A DNA stretch of 64,000 nt from Pseudomonas sp. MYb185 (GTDB lineage: Bacteria; Pseudomonadota; Gammaproteobacteria; Pseudomonadales; Pseudomonadaceae). The notes beneath the pieces are model-generated. The model did no database searches. It worked only from the letters and a program-made list of their open reading frames with translations, and had not been told where the DNA came from. The translations under genes were made by a program, and so were the position numbers. The number at the start of each line of letters is the position of its first letter. Positions within the stretch are counted from its first letter, which is position 1. Where the stretch lies: the NCBI RefSeq assembly GCF_002979975.1, contig NZ_PCQD01000003.1:310001-374000 (forward strand), written 5' to 3'. Below are positions 32,257-40,506 of the stretch, in pieces.

Positions 32257-34782
32257 TCAGAAGTGGGTAAGGGTCAGGCCGACCTTGTAGCTGGGGCCGT
32301 ATTCCTCGTACTGGGCGTTGTAGCGGCGCTTGCCGGTGTAAACGTAATAGGATTCGTCGGTCAGGTTCTGCGCCTCGAAGAACAGCTGCAGGTTGTCGCG
32401 CAGGAAGTAGCTGGCGCTGAAATCGACGAACAGCTGGTCATCCACCTTGTAGTCGTAACGGGCATCCAGCACGTCGCCCACTTCATCCAGGTAGTCGGAC
32501 TTGTAGTTGGCCGACAGGCGCAGGCTGAGCTGGTCACTCTCCCAGCCCAGGGTCAGGTTGCCGGTGATGTCGGACTGGCCGGGCAGGCGGATGCTGCGGC
32601 TGCGCATGGCGCCCAGCTCCGGGTCGAACTGTTCGATATCGGCGTCGGACCGGGTGAAGGTGGTGTTGGCGTTGACCAGCAGCCCGTTCCAGGGTGCGGG
32701 CAGCCAGCTGAACTTCTGCGAGTAGGCCAGTTCCAGACCATAGACCTTGGCGCTGTCACCGTTGACTGAGGTGATGGCTTCGCTGAAGCCAGCGTATTCA
32801 CCAGTGCCGGCGACGTCGGCGGTATAGATGAAGTTGTCGATGTCCTTGTAGAACACGAAGGCCGATACCGCACCGGCACGACCCATGTAGTGCTCGATGC
32901 CGAGATCGAAGTTGGCCGACTCCAGCGGCTTGAGATCGGGGTTGCCGAACTCCGCTTCGTCGTCATCCAGCACGAAGCCGGGGAATATCTGGCCGAAGGT
33001 CGGCCGCACTACGCTGTTGGTCCAGGCGGCGCGGATCTGGGTCTTGTCGTTGAGCTGATAGATGGCGTGCAGGCCCGGCAGCCAGTGGTCATATTTCTTG
33101 CTGGTGTCGTTGGCGACGAACTCGCCCTGGTCCAGTCCGGTGCCCCGGGCCTTCATGCGTGTGCCTTCGTAACGCAGGCCGGCGATGATGCGCAGGTCGT
33201 CGATATCCAGGGTATTCATCACATAGGCGGCATTGATGTCCTCCTCGATGGTGAAGTCGTTTATGCGCGACTCTTCCTCATCGTAGAAGTCGGCCCGATC
33301 CAGGCCGCTGATCAGATCTTTCACTGCGCGATCGGAAATACGCGGCCCGAAGCGGCCCAGGCCGTAGTCGGCGGTGCCACGGCTGAAGCGCGACAGATTC
33401 AGTTGATCGTCGCTGAAACCCAGCTCATCGAAGTCCTCATAGACCCAGACGTCGAGGTCGTTGTCCTTTTCCCGGCGGCTGAGCTTGCCGCCAAAGGCCA
33501 ACTGCGAGGGCAGACCGCTCAACTGAAAGTCGCGGGTCAGGTCGAGCTTGATGTTCTTCTCGGTATCGGTGGTGCGCTGCTTTTCCCATTCCACCTCGGT
33601 CAGGGTGAAGTTGTTCGGGTCGTAATGATCCTGCCCGGCGCGCAGCCGCGGCTTGCGCGTGCTGTCGTAGCCGATATTGCTGAAATCATCATTGCCTTCG
33701 AAGGCGGCATTGCCGATGCCTCCGGGGCTGTCTTCGCCGGCCTTGCTGTAGCCGGCCTGGGCGCTGATGCCCCAGTCGCCGAGCTGGCGCTTGCCGCCGA
33801 ACACGAAGCTCTGGACCTCCTGGGTCTCCTCGCGGGCCTTGAGTTCGCGGCTGACCTCGGCATCACCCAGCTCGCCGGGCAGTTGCGGGTCGGCGAACTC
33901 GGTTACCAGGCCCTGGCGCACCTCATCGTCCTTGTAACGGCTGTAGAGGCTGCGGAACCAGACCTCGCTGTGCTCGTCCGGGCGGTAATCCAGATTCAGG
34001 CCCAGGCCGGTACGCTCGCGGGTGATGTCGTAGCGGCGCTGCTCCAGTTCTTCCAGCCGGGCGCCGTCATCGAAATCCCAGGCACCGCCGGTTTCCACGT
34101 TGTCCGAGCCGAACTTGCGCTCCTGCCAGCTCAGGGCCGCAGCGATGCCGAAGTTGTCCACACCGTCACCGATACTGAAGCGGTTGCTGAAGGCGCCGGA
34201 CAGCTTGGGACTGTTTTTGCCAGTGTTCTCGTCATGGCTGCCCTCGGCACTCAGGCTGTAGAACAGGCCGTCATGGTCGAAGGCCGACAGGCTTTCCACC
34301 TCGATGGTGCCACCCAGCGAGTTGGCATCCATGTCCGGCGTCAGGGTCTTGACCACCGACAGCGACTGCACCAGCTCGCTGGGTAGCACATCCATGGCGA
34401 CGGCCCGGCGGTCACTCTCCGGTGCCGGTACCAGGGTGCCGTTGATGGTCACGCTGTTAAGATCCGAACCCAGACCGCGTACCCGCACGAAGCGGCCTTC
34501 ACCCTGGTCGCGCTCGACCGACAGGCCGGGAATACGCTGCAGTGCCTCAGCGGCATTGTCGTCCGGCAACTGGCCGATGGCATCGGCGTGCACCACGCTC
34601 TTGATGGTATTGGCGCGGCGCTGGTCGTCCAGCGCCTGCTCCAGCTGCGCCGCCTGGCCGATCACATCGACCACTTCCGGTTGTTGCGCCTGGACGTACA
34701 GCGGCGTACTGACAGCAATGGCCAGCGCCAGAGCGCTGAGGCGGAATCCGCCGTGGCGGATGGTGGAGTGTACTGCGGACAT
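32257..34782 (-). CDS. TonB-dependent outer-membrane receptor
   Basis: 841 residues. Signal peptide ends LYVQA-QQ (about residue 33). TonB box candidate 'VVDVIG', plug domain with 'DDNAAEALQRIPGLSVERDQGEGRFVRVRG' (about residues 75-104) and 'DMDANSLGGTIEV', then a 22-strand barrel ending in 'LTLTHF' with the terminal Phe. It looks like the Xanthomonas/Caulobacter-type receptor subfamily used for sugars and phosphorylated compounds. Its place before phytase, motor, TonB and PhoX suggests uptake of phytate or its lower inositol phosphates. Good ribosome site GGGGAGG. The start is preceded by a PHO-box promoter. Confidence 0.9.
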   Translation of the reverse strand: MSAVHSTIRHGGFRLSALALAIAVSTPLYVQAQQPEVVDVIGQAAQLEQALDDQRRANTIKSVVHADAIGQLPDDNAAEALQRIPGLSVERDQGEGRFVRVRGLGSDLNSVTINGTLVPAPESDRRAVAMDVLPSELVQSLSVVKTLTPDMDANSLGGTIEVESLSAFDHDGLFYSLSAEGSHDENTGKNSPKLSGAFSNRFSIGDGVDNFGIAAALSWQERKFGSDNVETGGAWDFDDGARLEELEQRRYDITRERTGLGLNLDYRPDEHSEVWFRSLYSRYKDDEVRQGLVTEFADPQLPGELGDAEVSRELKAREETQEVQSFVFGGKRQLGDWGISAQAGYSKAGEDSPGGIGNAAFEGNDDFSNIGYDSTRKPRLRAGQDHYDPNNFTLTEVEWEKQRTTDTEKNIKLDLTRDFQLSGLPSQLAFGGKLSRREKDNDLDVWVYEDFDELGFSDDQLNLSRFSRGTADYGLGRFGPRISDRAVKDLISGLDRADFYDEEESRINDFTIEEDINAAYVMNTLDIDDLRIIAGLRYEGTRMKARGTGLDQGEFVANDTSKKYDHWLPGLHAIYQLNDKTQIRAAWTNSVVRPTFGQIFPGFVLDDDEAEFGNPDLKPLESANFDLGIEHYMGRAGAVSAFVFYKDIDNFIYTADVAGTGEYAGFSEAITSVNGDSAKVYGLELAYSQKFSWLPAPWNGLLVNANTTFTRSDADIEQFDPELGAMRSRSIRLPGQSDITGNLTLGWESDQLSLRLSANYKSDYLDEVGDVLDARYDYKVDDQLFVDFSASYFLRDNLQLFFEAQNLTDESYYVYTGKRRYNAQYEEYGPSYKVGLTLTHF

Positions 34783-34832
34783 GGATTGATCCTCCCCTGG
34801 AAAAGCGGCCCGTGCGGGCTTTATGGGGAGGC

Positions 34833-34866
34833 AAGTTAGGTGGGGTAGATGTCAGTTATGTGACCA
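34833..34866 (-). promoter_or_regulatory. PHO-box-like promoter of the receptor-phytase-PhoX operon
   Basis: Minus strand TGGTCAC-ATAA-CTGACAT at 34866-34849 matches the PhoB box CTGTCAT-N4-CTGTCAT at 10 of 14 conserved positions, with exact 11-base spacing of the half-sites. Ten bases on lies TAACTT (34838-34833) as -10, the distance normal for PhoB-activated promoters. Transcription start is expected near 34826. Confidence 0.55.
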
Positions 34867-34920
34867 TGTTGTCGTCAACAGCCACAAAAAGGCGGGATAT
34901 AAGAGGTAAATAGCTGTTCT

Positions 34921-35055
34921 TGAGCTGATTTGACCCTTCTGTTCGGCCTTCCTTCAGCCGTCATCCGCCAGGAAGACGCGAAATGAGGAGGAAGCAGCAG
35001 AAGATGGCCGAGAAAGTGGCATGCATGGGCACTGCTCGCTGAGCTGATATGACCC
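34921..35055. repeat. Direct repeat TGAGCTGATwTGACCC upstream of the GGDEF-AraC genes
   Basis: TGAGCTGATTTGACCC at 34921-34936 and TGAGCTGATATGACCC at 35040-35055 differ at one base and lie 119 bases apart in the same orientation. Candidate binding sites for the AraC protein encoded downstream. Confidence 0.5.
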
Positions 35056-35119
35056 CAGTCGGTGCAACGGCATTGTCACATGGAACTGCTTAGCTGGCGG
35101 GCATGAACGGAGAACCACC

Positions 35120-36037
35120 ATGACATTCATGCTCGCCACCCATCGCATAAAGCTGACGGCACTGCTGATCGCCGCCAATCTCGGGCTGATGCTGCACCTC
35201 TTGTCGGGCGAGATCAAACCGGTCTCGGCCTGGGACTGGCTGGATGTGGCCGGGGAGGGCGGCTCGGCAGTACTGATACTGGTGTGGATCGGGCTGCTGC
35301 TCAAGAGCCGACCGGCTGGCTATGTGACCGATCTGTTGTTCACGGGGCTGGGTTGTCTGTTTTTCAGTCTGTTCATGGATACCGTAGACGAATTCATCGC
35401 CCTGCCTGCCGCGGTCAACTGGGACGGCTGGCTGGAATCCGGACCCATGCCGGTTGGTTTTATCCTGCTGACCTTGGGTATTTTTCACTGGCACCGCGAA
35501 CAATTGGCGATCAATGAGCAGATGCGCAACCGGGAGCGGCTGTTCCGTGAACACCGTCAGTTCGACAAACTGACGCCACTGGGGGATGCCAACTATCTGC
35601 GGGCGCAATTGCAGTTGGCGTTGGGCGAGGCGAATGATGCGCGGCAGCCATTGTCGGTCATCATGCTGGATCTGGATGCCTTCTCCAGGATAAACAGGGA
35701 GTATGGCCACGCCGAAGGGGATCGTTTGCTGCAGGTGTTGACCCAATTGCTGCTGCTCAACCTGCGCCAGCATGACCTGTTGTGTCGCCTGGCCGGGGAT
35801 CGATTCGCGGTGATCCTGCCGCATACCGGAGAGCGTCAGGCGCAACTGCTGGCCGGGGAAATGAGCCTGGCGGTGCGCAGCCTGGCCTACAAGAGCAGCC
35901 GTCAGGGTGAGCGTATCGAGCTGTCCGCCACGGTGGTGGCGTTGATGGCCCGCGACGAGGACACCGAAACCCTGCTGCAACGGCTGAATATCGCCATGGC
36001 CCGGGCCAAGCAGCATCTGACGGTGCAGTATGGATAG
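35120..36037 (+). CDS. Membrane protein with degenerate GGDEF domain
   Basis: 305 residues. Three or four membrane helices in the first 120 residues, then a short coil and a GGDEF-like domain ('LSVIMLDLDAFSRINREYGHAEGDRLLQVL'; positions about 175-205). The active-site loop reads AGDRF in place of GG(D/E)EF, so cyclase activity is unlikely, but RQHD five residues ahead keeps the RxxD inhibitory site that binds c-di-GMP. It may therefore be a c-di-GMP receptor. Its end overlaps the AraC gene by 8 bases, which couples the two. Confidence 0.8.
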   Translation: MTFMLATHRIKLTALLIAANLGLMLHLLSGEIKPVSAWDWLDVAGEGGSAVLILVWIGLLLKSRPAGYVTDLLFTGLGCLFFSLFMDTVDEFIALPAAVNWDGWLESGPMPVGFILLTLGIFHWHREQLAINEQMRNRERLFREHRQFDKLTPLGDANYLRAQLQLALGEANDARQPLSVIMLDLDAFSRINREYGHAEGDRLLQVLTQLLLLNLRQHDLLCRLAGDRFAVILPHTGERQAQLLAGEMSLAVRSLAYKSSRQGERIELSATVVALMARDEDTETLLQRLNIAMARAKQHLTVQYG

Positions 36038-37079
36038 GAGCGAGCGGGCAGAGGGGTGGCTGGAGTGCGATACGCGCTTCATTCCGGCGCACTATCAGCC
36101 TGCCAGTCTGATTGATCTGGCCCTCGGCCGGGGAGTCAACGTACACCGGCTGCTGCAGGGTACCGGGCTGTTCCATGAGGACATTCTTGCCGGTAATCGG
36201 TTGATCAGCCCACTGCAGTTCCTGCGCCTGATCACCAATGTACAGCAGCAGATGCAAGCCGATGACACCAGCTTCCTGCTTGGTCAGCAGTGGCTGCCCG
36301 GCCACTACGGCGCAGCCAGCCACGCCCTGCGCCATGCCACCAACCTGCTGGAGGCATTGGAGCGGCTGGTGCGTTTGCAGCCGCTGCTGTGGCCCTTGCT
36401 GCGCCTGCGCTTACGGGTGGACGAGCAGCATGTGTGGCTGGACTGGGGCGACAGCTTCGGCGTCAGCGGGCAAGGCATGTTTCTGATCGAGGCCGGCATG
36501 GCGGCGCTGACGGGTGTCTGCCAGTGGTTGTCCGGCCAGCGGCTGCCCTGGTCATTCCACCTGATGCATTCGCAGCCGCGCTATATCGAGCAGTACTGGG
36601 TGCATCTGGGCGAGCAACTGCGTTTCGACAGTCCGTTGAACCAGATGTGCCTACCCCGGGAATACCTGCACCAGCCCTGGGCGGGCGCCTCGGCGACTGC
36701 CGGTCGGGTTGCCGAACAGGAAGGCTTGACCATGCTCGCCGCATTACCGGCGGCGCAGAGTCTGCTGGACAGCCTGCATGACCATCTGCTGGCGCAGATT
36801 CGCCAGCCGCTGCGCCTGGAAGGGGTGGCGGAATCCTTCGGCATGAGCCCGGCAACGCTCAAGCGCAAACTGCAGAAGCACGGCACGCATTTTCAGGAGC
36901 AACTGGATCAGGCGCGCTCCAGCGTGGCACTGGAGCTCTACCAGAGCCGTGGCTATACCAGCGACGAAGTGGCCGACTACCTCAACTTCAATGACCGGGC
37001 CAACTTCCGCCGTTCGCTACGGCGCTGGACCGGCCTGCTGCCCAGCGAGCTGCGGGACTGGCTGGCCGGGCACCGGTGA
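36030..37079 (+). CDS. AraC-family transcriptional regulator (OruR/ArgR-like layout)
   Basis: 349 residues. The first about 200 resemble the arabinose-binding-like N-terminal domain of this AraC subgroup ('LALGRGVNVHRLLQGTGLF', 'FLLGQQWLPGHYGAASHALRHATNL'). The C-terminal double helix-turn-helix has 'LRLEGVAESFGMSPATLKRKLQKHGTHFQEQL' and 'SDEVADYLNFNDRANFRRSLRRWTG', the second ending in the AraC signature. The ATG overlaps the GGDEF gene. It probably regulates in response to its partner or to a small ligand; target unknown. Confidence 0.88.
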   Translation: MDRSERAEGWLECDTRFIPAHYQPASLIDLALGRGVNVHRLLQGTGLFHEDILAGNRLISPLQFLRLITNVQQQMQADDTSFLLGQQWLPGHYGAASHALRHATNLLEALERLVRLQPLLWPLLRLRLRVDEQHVWLDWGDSFGVSGQGMFLIEAGMAALTGVCQWLSGQRLPWSFHLMHSQPRYIEQYWVHLGEQLRFDSPLNQMCLPREYLHQPWAGASATAGRVAEQEGLTMLAALPAAQSLLDSLHDHLLAQIRQPLRLEGVAESFGMSPATLKRKLQKHGTHFQEQLDQARSSVALELYQSRGYTSDEVADYLNFNDRANFRRSLRRWTGLLPSELRDWLAGHR

Positions 37080-37109
37080 CCTTGGGTTGCTACCGATTGC
37101 GCGGGATTG

Positions 37110-37844
37110 TCAGGGTTCCAGTACCCGTTGCGGGTCAAAGCCGGTGTCTTCGTGGGGGTAACCCCTGGGGTTGCTGACCACCCTGGTACCACGGAACCGA
37201 TAGTCGACCGCATGGTGGCTGGGGCCATGCAGCCAGAGGTCGACCGGCGGGCCGAGCAGTTCGATCCAATCATTGGCAAAGGCCGCATCCAGCAGGTTGC
37301 CCGAGGCGGGGTTGCCATGCAGGGACTGCATCAGCGGCGCATGGTGGCTGATGACCACCGTCTTGCCGGTAAACGGCTGTTCCAGCTTGTGCTGCAGCCA
37401 GCGGCGGTTGCGCTCGGCCAGGGCGATGGTGTCTTCGGGCTGGATCAATTGGTTGTCCCGGCTCCTGATGAACCGGTAATCGTGGACGGCCTGACGGGCG
37501 GCTACGCTGACCAGAGGAGCGTTGCCGGTGGCGTTGAAGTCGGTCCACAGCGTGGTGCCGAGAAAGCGTACCGAACCGATGATCAGCTCATCACCATCCA
37601 ACACCCGGATCTGCTCGTCTGCTGCCGCTCGCAGCTCGGCAAGGGTGCGTTGTAGATGGCCGCCGTAGTATTCGTGGTTGCCGGGAATGTAGAGTACCGG
37701 CCCCGGAAACTGTTGCCTGGCCCAGTCCAGGCCACGGGTGCCCAGATCAATATCGCCAGCCAGGACTACCACGTCAGCCTCGCAGGTTGAGGGTTGAAAT
37801 GGGCGGACTTCATTATGCAGGTCGCTGAGCAGATGGATGCGCAT
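37110..37844 (-). CDS. Cytoplasmic metallophosphoesterase
   Basis: 244 residues from the ATG at 37844 (MRIHLLSDLHNE). Metal-binding motifs: D-x-H in 'LLSDLHNE', 'GDIDLGTRG', 'IPGNHEYYGG', 'VVISHHAP'. The usual final G-H-x-H is replaced by 'LWLHGPSHH', still with histidines. No signal peptide. Resembles Icc/YvgP-like phosphodiesterases; the substrate cannot be assigned. It is convergent with the AraC gene (30-base gap) and its start abuts the disrupted gene on the plus strand. Confidence 0.82.
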   Translation of the reverse strand: MRIHLLSDLHNEVRPFQPSTCEADVVVLAGDIDLGTRGLDWARQQFPGPVLYIPGNHEYYGGHLQRTLAELRAAADEQIRVLDGDELIIGSVRFLGTTLWTDFNATGNAPLVSVAARQAVHDYRFIRSRDNQLIQPEDTIALAERNRRWLQHKLEQPFTGKTVVISHHAPLMQSLHGNPASGNLLDAAFANDWIELLGPPVDLWLHGPSHHAVDYRFRGTRVVSNPRGYPHEDTGFDPQRVLEP

Positions 37845-38140
37845 GGTGCTGATAGTGCCTGTGGATGCCAGCTTGTCAGCATGGTGGTTTGCGCTGGTGC
37901 TGGCAAGCCGCTGTTGTCGGTGGCGGTGCTGCCGGAGTCGCGTTACTGGGCCAGCCTGATCGAGCGTTTCGAGGAGTCCGAGCAACTGCGGCTTTGGCGC
38001 TCACGGTCGAGTGGCTGCTGGCGGCGCATGTCCGAGCAGGCCAAGGAATCATTCAGGAACAACTTTACTGGTATGCAGAGGCCGGTAGAGGTGCCGGCTG
38101 GTTTACCCTGACGCGGGTCACAGAACAAGGGATACCGCTG
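37843..38140 (+). pseudogene. Probable broken small gene ahead of tlpA
   Basis: Protein-like stretches lie in three different frames in succession: 'MVLIVPVDASLSAWWFALVLAS' region (from 37843, first frame), then 'PLLSVAVLPESRYWASLI' and 'FEESEQLRLW' (about 37905-38003), then 'VEWLLAAHVRAGQG' and 'LYWYAEAGRGAGWF' (about 38010-38110). Each piece has the G/C-rich third positions of local genes, yet no single frame covers them. This suggests two frameshifts in a gene of about 95 codons that would have ended just before tlpA. I do not recognise the product. Sequence error is an alternative. Confidence 0.35.
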
Positions 38141-38266
38141 ATGAACATATTCATACCCATGGGGCCGCTCGCCATTCCGTTGAACGCACTGCTGGTGCTG
38201 ATCGCGGCTTGTCTGGGCGCTGTGGATTGCAGGACGGGGCGCCAGGCGTGCCGGAGTGAAGGCTGA
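38141..38266 (+). pseudogene. N-terminal fragment of tlpA, separated by a frameshift
   Basis: From the ATG at 38141 the frame encodes 'MNIFIPMGPLAIPLNALLV' and more of a first membrane helix, the usual beginning of the membrane-anchored TlpA of pseudomonads, but then runs to a stop at 38266. The continuation of the protein is in the next frame, open from 38202. Adding two bases near 38215-38222 (a shortened GCGC run) would join them into one protein of about 270 residues. Confidence 0.55.
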
Positions 38267-38957
38267 GGTGCAGGTCTGGCTGGTGCTGGTGGCGGGTCTG
38301 GTGGGCGCCCGGCTGGGGTTTGTCCTCAGTTATGCCGATGCCTATCTGGCCGAGCCCATGAGCCTGCTGGATATCCGGGATGGGGGCTGGAATGCCTGGT
38401 GGGGCCTGGCGGCAGTCTGGGGTTCTACGCTGCTGCTCGCATACCGGCGCCCAGCGATAGCCAAGCCCATCGTCAAGGGCATGTCTGCCCTCAGCCTGGG
38501 GGTATTGTTGGTGGTAGCGTTGGCGGCGTTGCCGACCAGCGCGAACCGCCCGCTTCCCGCCTTGCCGGTGACCGCGCTCAATGGTGAAGCGGTGTCCCTG
38601 CCCGGCTTTGCGGGCAAGCCGACGGTGATCAATCTGTGGGCCAGCTGGTGCCCGCCCTGCCGCCGGGAAATGCCGATGCTGCAGCAGGCTCAGCAGCAGC
38701 ACCCGGAGGTGCACTTTGTGTTTCTCAACCAGGGTGAGGATGCCGATACGGTGCGCAACTTCCTGCAGCGTGATCGGCTGGAGCTGGACAATGTGCTGCT
38801 GGATCGGGGTATGGAAATGGGACACCTGCTTGCTCACCGGGGCCTGCCGGTAACCCTGTTTTTCAATGCCGAAGGGCTCATGGAGGACGTTCGTCTTGGT
38901 GAGTTGTCCAGTGGCAGTCTGGCCCAGCGGCTGGATGCGTTAACGGCTGATGATTGA
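38256..38957 (+). CDS. TlpA-like thiol-disulfide reductase with membrane anchor (start lost by frameshift)
   Basis: 233 residues from the GTG at 38256, which has no proper ribosome site. Two membrane segments ('VWLVLVAGLVGARLGFVLSY' and 'GMSALSLGVLLVVALAALP') precede a thioredoxin fold with active site WCPPC in 'INLWASWCPPCRREMPML' and the cis-Pro in 'RGLPVTLFF'. The natural start is probably the ATG at 38141 in another frame. TlpA proteins reduce disulfides in the periplasm, often apocytochrome c. The catalytic domain is intact, so the gene may be recently damaged or the base call wrong. Confidence 0.75.
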   Translation: MKAEVQVWLVLVAGLVGARLGFVLSYADAYLAEPMSLLDIRDGGWNAWWGLAAVWGSTLLLAYRRPAIAKPIVKGMSALSLGVLLVVALAALPTSANRPLPALPVTALNGEAVSLPGFAGKPTVINLWASWCPPCRREMPMLQQAQQQHPEVHFVFLNQGEDADTVRNFLQRDRLELDNVLLDRGMEMGHLLAHRGLPVTLFFNAEGLMEDVRLGELSSGSLAQRLDALTADD

Positions 38958-38968
38958 CCGGGCGCCGA

Positions 38969-39721
38969 TCATTCACTCAGTCGTTGCTTCCAGTTCGTCG
39001 GGCTCAGCCACTGCGGCCAGGACTGCCTGGCTTCCATCTGCCGCAGGTAGTGCGCACCACCGAGCTGCCGGGCCTGTTGCCGAATCCACTGGCTGCGTTG
39101 CAGCGCATGTGGCGGTGGGCTGGCGGCGCTCCAACGGCGGGGGTTGGGCAGCACGGCGGCCAATTGTGCCGCCTGCTGGTCGGACAGTACGCCCGGTGCC
39201 ACGCCAAAGTGATGCCGGGCTGCGGCGTTGATGCCGAACACGCCGTCATCCCATTCGACGATATTCAGGTATACCTCGAGGATGCGCTGCTTGGACCACA
39301 GGGTTTCGATGGCCAGGGTGAACCAGGCTTCCAGCGCCTTGCGCGGCCAGCTGCGGCCTGACCACAGGAACAGGTTCTTGGCCACTTGCTGGCTGAGGGT
39401 ACTGGCGCCGCGCAGATTGCCGCCGCGCTGGTTGTGCTGCATGGCCGCGCGGATGGCCTTGAGGTCGAAGCCGTGATGCTGGGCAAAGTGCTGATCTTCG
39501 GCGGCAATGACCGCCATCTTGATGTTGTCGGGCAGCTCCCGGTAGGGCGTCCAACGTTGTTGCAGCTCGAATGGCTGGTCGCTGCTGCGTGACTCCAGCC
39601 AGCGCTCGATCATCAGCATCGAGCCGGGCACCGGTACCCAGCGCAGCAGGATCACGGGGAGCAGGCTGACAAGCAGGAGTATCAGCAGCCATTTGGCGGT
39701 TTTGCGCAGGATGGTCTTCAA
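38969..39721 (-). CDS. mtgA: Monofunctional biosynthetic peptidoglycan transglycosylase
   Basis: 250 residues with a TTG start at 39721 (LKTILRKTAKW), the position where family members begin; a GTG 54 bases upstream lies in promoter-like sequence. One N-terminal membrane anchor, then the GT51 domain: 'AVIAAEDQHFAQHHGFD' (catalytic Glu), 'GASTLSQQVAKNLFLW', 'RKALEAWFTLAIE', 'KQRILEVYLNIVEW'. It polymerises lipid II into glycan strands. Convergent with tlpA. This gene begins the region syntenic with P. aeruginosa PA0378 onward. Confidence 0.92.
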   Translation of the reverse strand: MKTILRKTAKWLLILLLVSLLPVILLRWVPVPGSMLMIERWLESRSSDQPFELQQRWTPYRELPDNIKMAVIAAEDQHFAQHHGFDLKAIRAAMQHNQRGGNLRGASTLSQQVAKNLFLWSGRSWPRKALEAWFTLAIETLWSKQRILEVYLNIVEWDDGVFGINAAARHHFGVAPGVLSDQQAAQLAAVLPNPRRWSAASPPPHALQRSQWIRQQARQLGGAHYLRQMEARQSWPQWLSPTNWKQRLSE

Positions 39722-39800
39722 TGCCGGGCCTGTCTGCGGAGTGGTATAGAATCTACCGCAGTATAAAGGAACCACTGGATAATTCCCTGGAGAGATGGTG

Positions 39801-40175
39801 ATGAGCAGAATCCTGTTGTTGCTGGCGGCGCTGAGTGGGTTTACCGGTGTGGCGCTGGGCGCCTTTGCCGCGCATGCGCTGCGCGGGCGCCTGCCGGAGA
39901 ATCTGCTGGGGGTGTTTCAGACCGGCGTGCAGTACCAGCTGTGGCATACCGCTGCGCTGATCGGGGTGGCGCTGCTGCTGTTGCGTTGGCCGGACAGCAT
40001 GCTGTTCAAGGTATCCGGCGGGTTGTTTGTGCTGGGGATAGTGCTGTTTTCCGGCAGCCTGTACGCCCTGGCTCTCAGTGGCATCGGCAAGCTGGGCATC
40101 ATCACGCCCATCGGTGGAGTCAGCTTTCTGGCGGCCTGGGTGTGCTTCGGCCTGGCGGCTTGGCGTTCGGTCTGA
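39801..40175 (+). CDS. DUF423 membrane protein (YgdD family)
   Basis: 124 residues, four membrane helices. Starts 'MSRILLLLAALSGFTGVALGAFAAHAL', the typical DUF423 opening, and carries 'QTGVQYQLWHTAALIG' and 'GTLYAL'-like 'SGSLYALALSGIG'. The ATG at 39801 has GGAGA eight bases before; an ATG at 39795 is the alternative. Function unknown in the family. Divergent from mtgA. Confidence 0.85.
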   Translation: MSRILLLLAALSGFTGVALGAFAAHALRGRLPENLLGVFQTGVQYQLWHTAALIGVALLLLRWPDSMLFKVSGGLFVLGIVLFSGSLYALALSGIGKLGIITPIGGVSFLAAWVCFGLAAWRSV

Positions 40176-40263
40176 CCACTGCCCTGGGCACCGCAGGCAA
40201 TGGTCAGGACAGGCCATTTCAGGCTATCATTGGCACCCGATTCACCCTTCATCGAGTTGTTCC

Positions 40264-40464
40264 ATGCAGATCCAACTGAATGGCGAAGCCCATCCCCTCG
40301 ATTCCTCCATCAGCGTGGCCGATCTGGTCGAGCGGCTGGGATTGACCGGCAAGCGACTGGCCATCGAGCTGAATCTGGAGATCGTGCCGCGTAGCCAGTA
40401 TGCCGACACACGTCTGAACGACGGTGACCGAGTCGAAATCGTCCACGCCATCGGTGGCGGCTAG
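40264..40464 (+). CDS. thiS: Sulfur carrier protein ThiS
   Basis: 66 residues with a ubiquitin-like fold ('MQIQLNGEAHPLDSSISVAD', 'LNDGDRVEIVHAIGGG'). The C-terminal Gly-Gly is adenylated and thiocarboxylated to donate sulfur to the thiazole ring of thiamine. thiG starts 42 bases later. No TPP riboswitch was seen ahead of it. Confidence 0.95.
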   Translation: MQIQLNGEAHPLDSSISVADLVERLGLTGKRLAIELNLEIVPRSQYADTRLNDGDRVEIVHAIGGG

Positions 40465-40506
40465 AGCGCGACAGGCGCCAGCTCCCCTGGCCCAGCGGAG
40501 AAGACC

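Larger units (their letters stand above)
34783..35119. other. 337-base divergent control region
   Basis: Separates the receptor operon (-) from the GGDEF-AraC pair (+). It holds the PHO-box promoter, a GC hairpin in the receptor mRNA leader (GCCCG-ca-CGGGC followed by CGCTTTT, 34803-34821 on the minus strand), a small inverted repeat TGTTG-TCGT-CAACA (34867-34880) and a widely spaced direct repeat. No coding sequence seen. Confidence 0.6.

Noticed and set aside
40176-40263. TPP riboswitch before thiS
   Set aside because: The gap is only 88 bases and contains no recognisable CUGAGA-type thi-box core.
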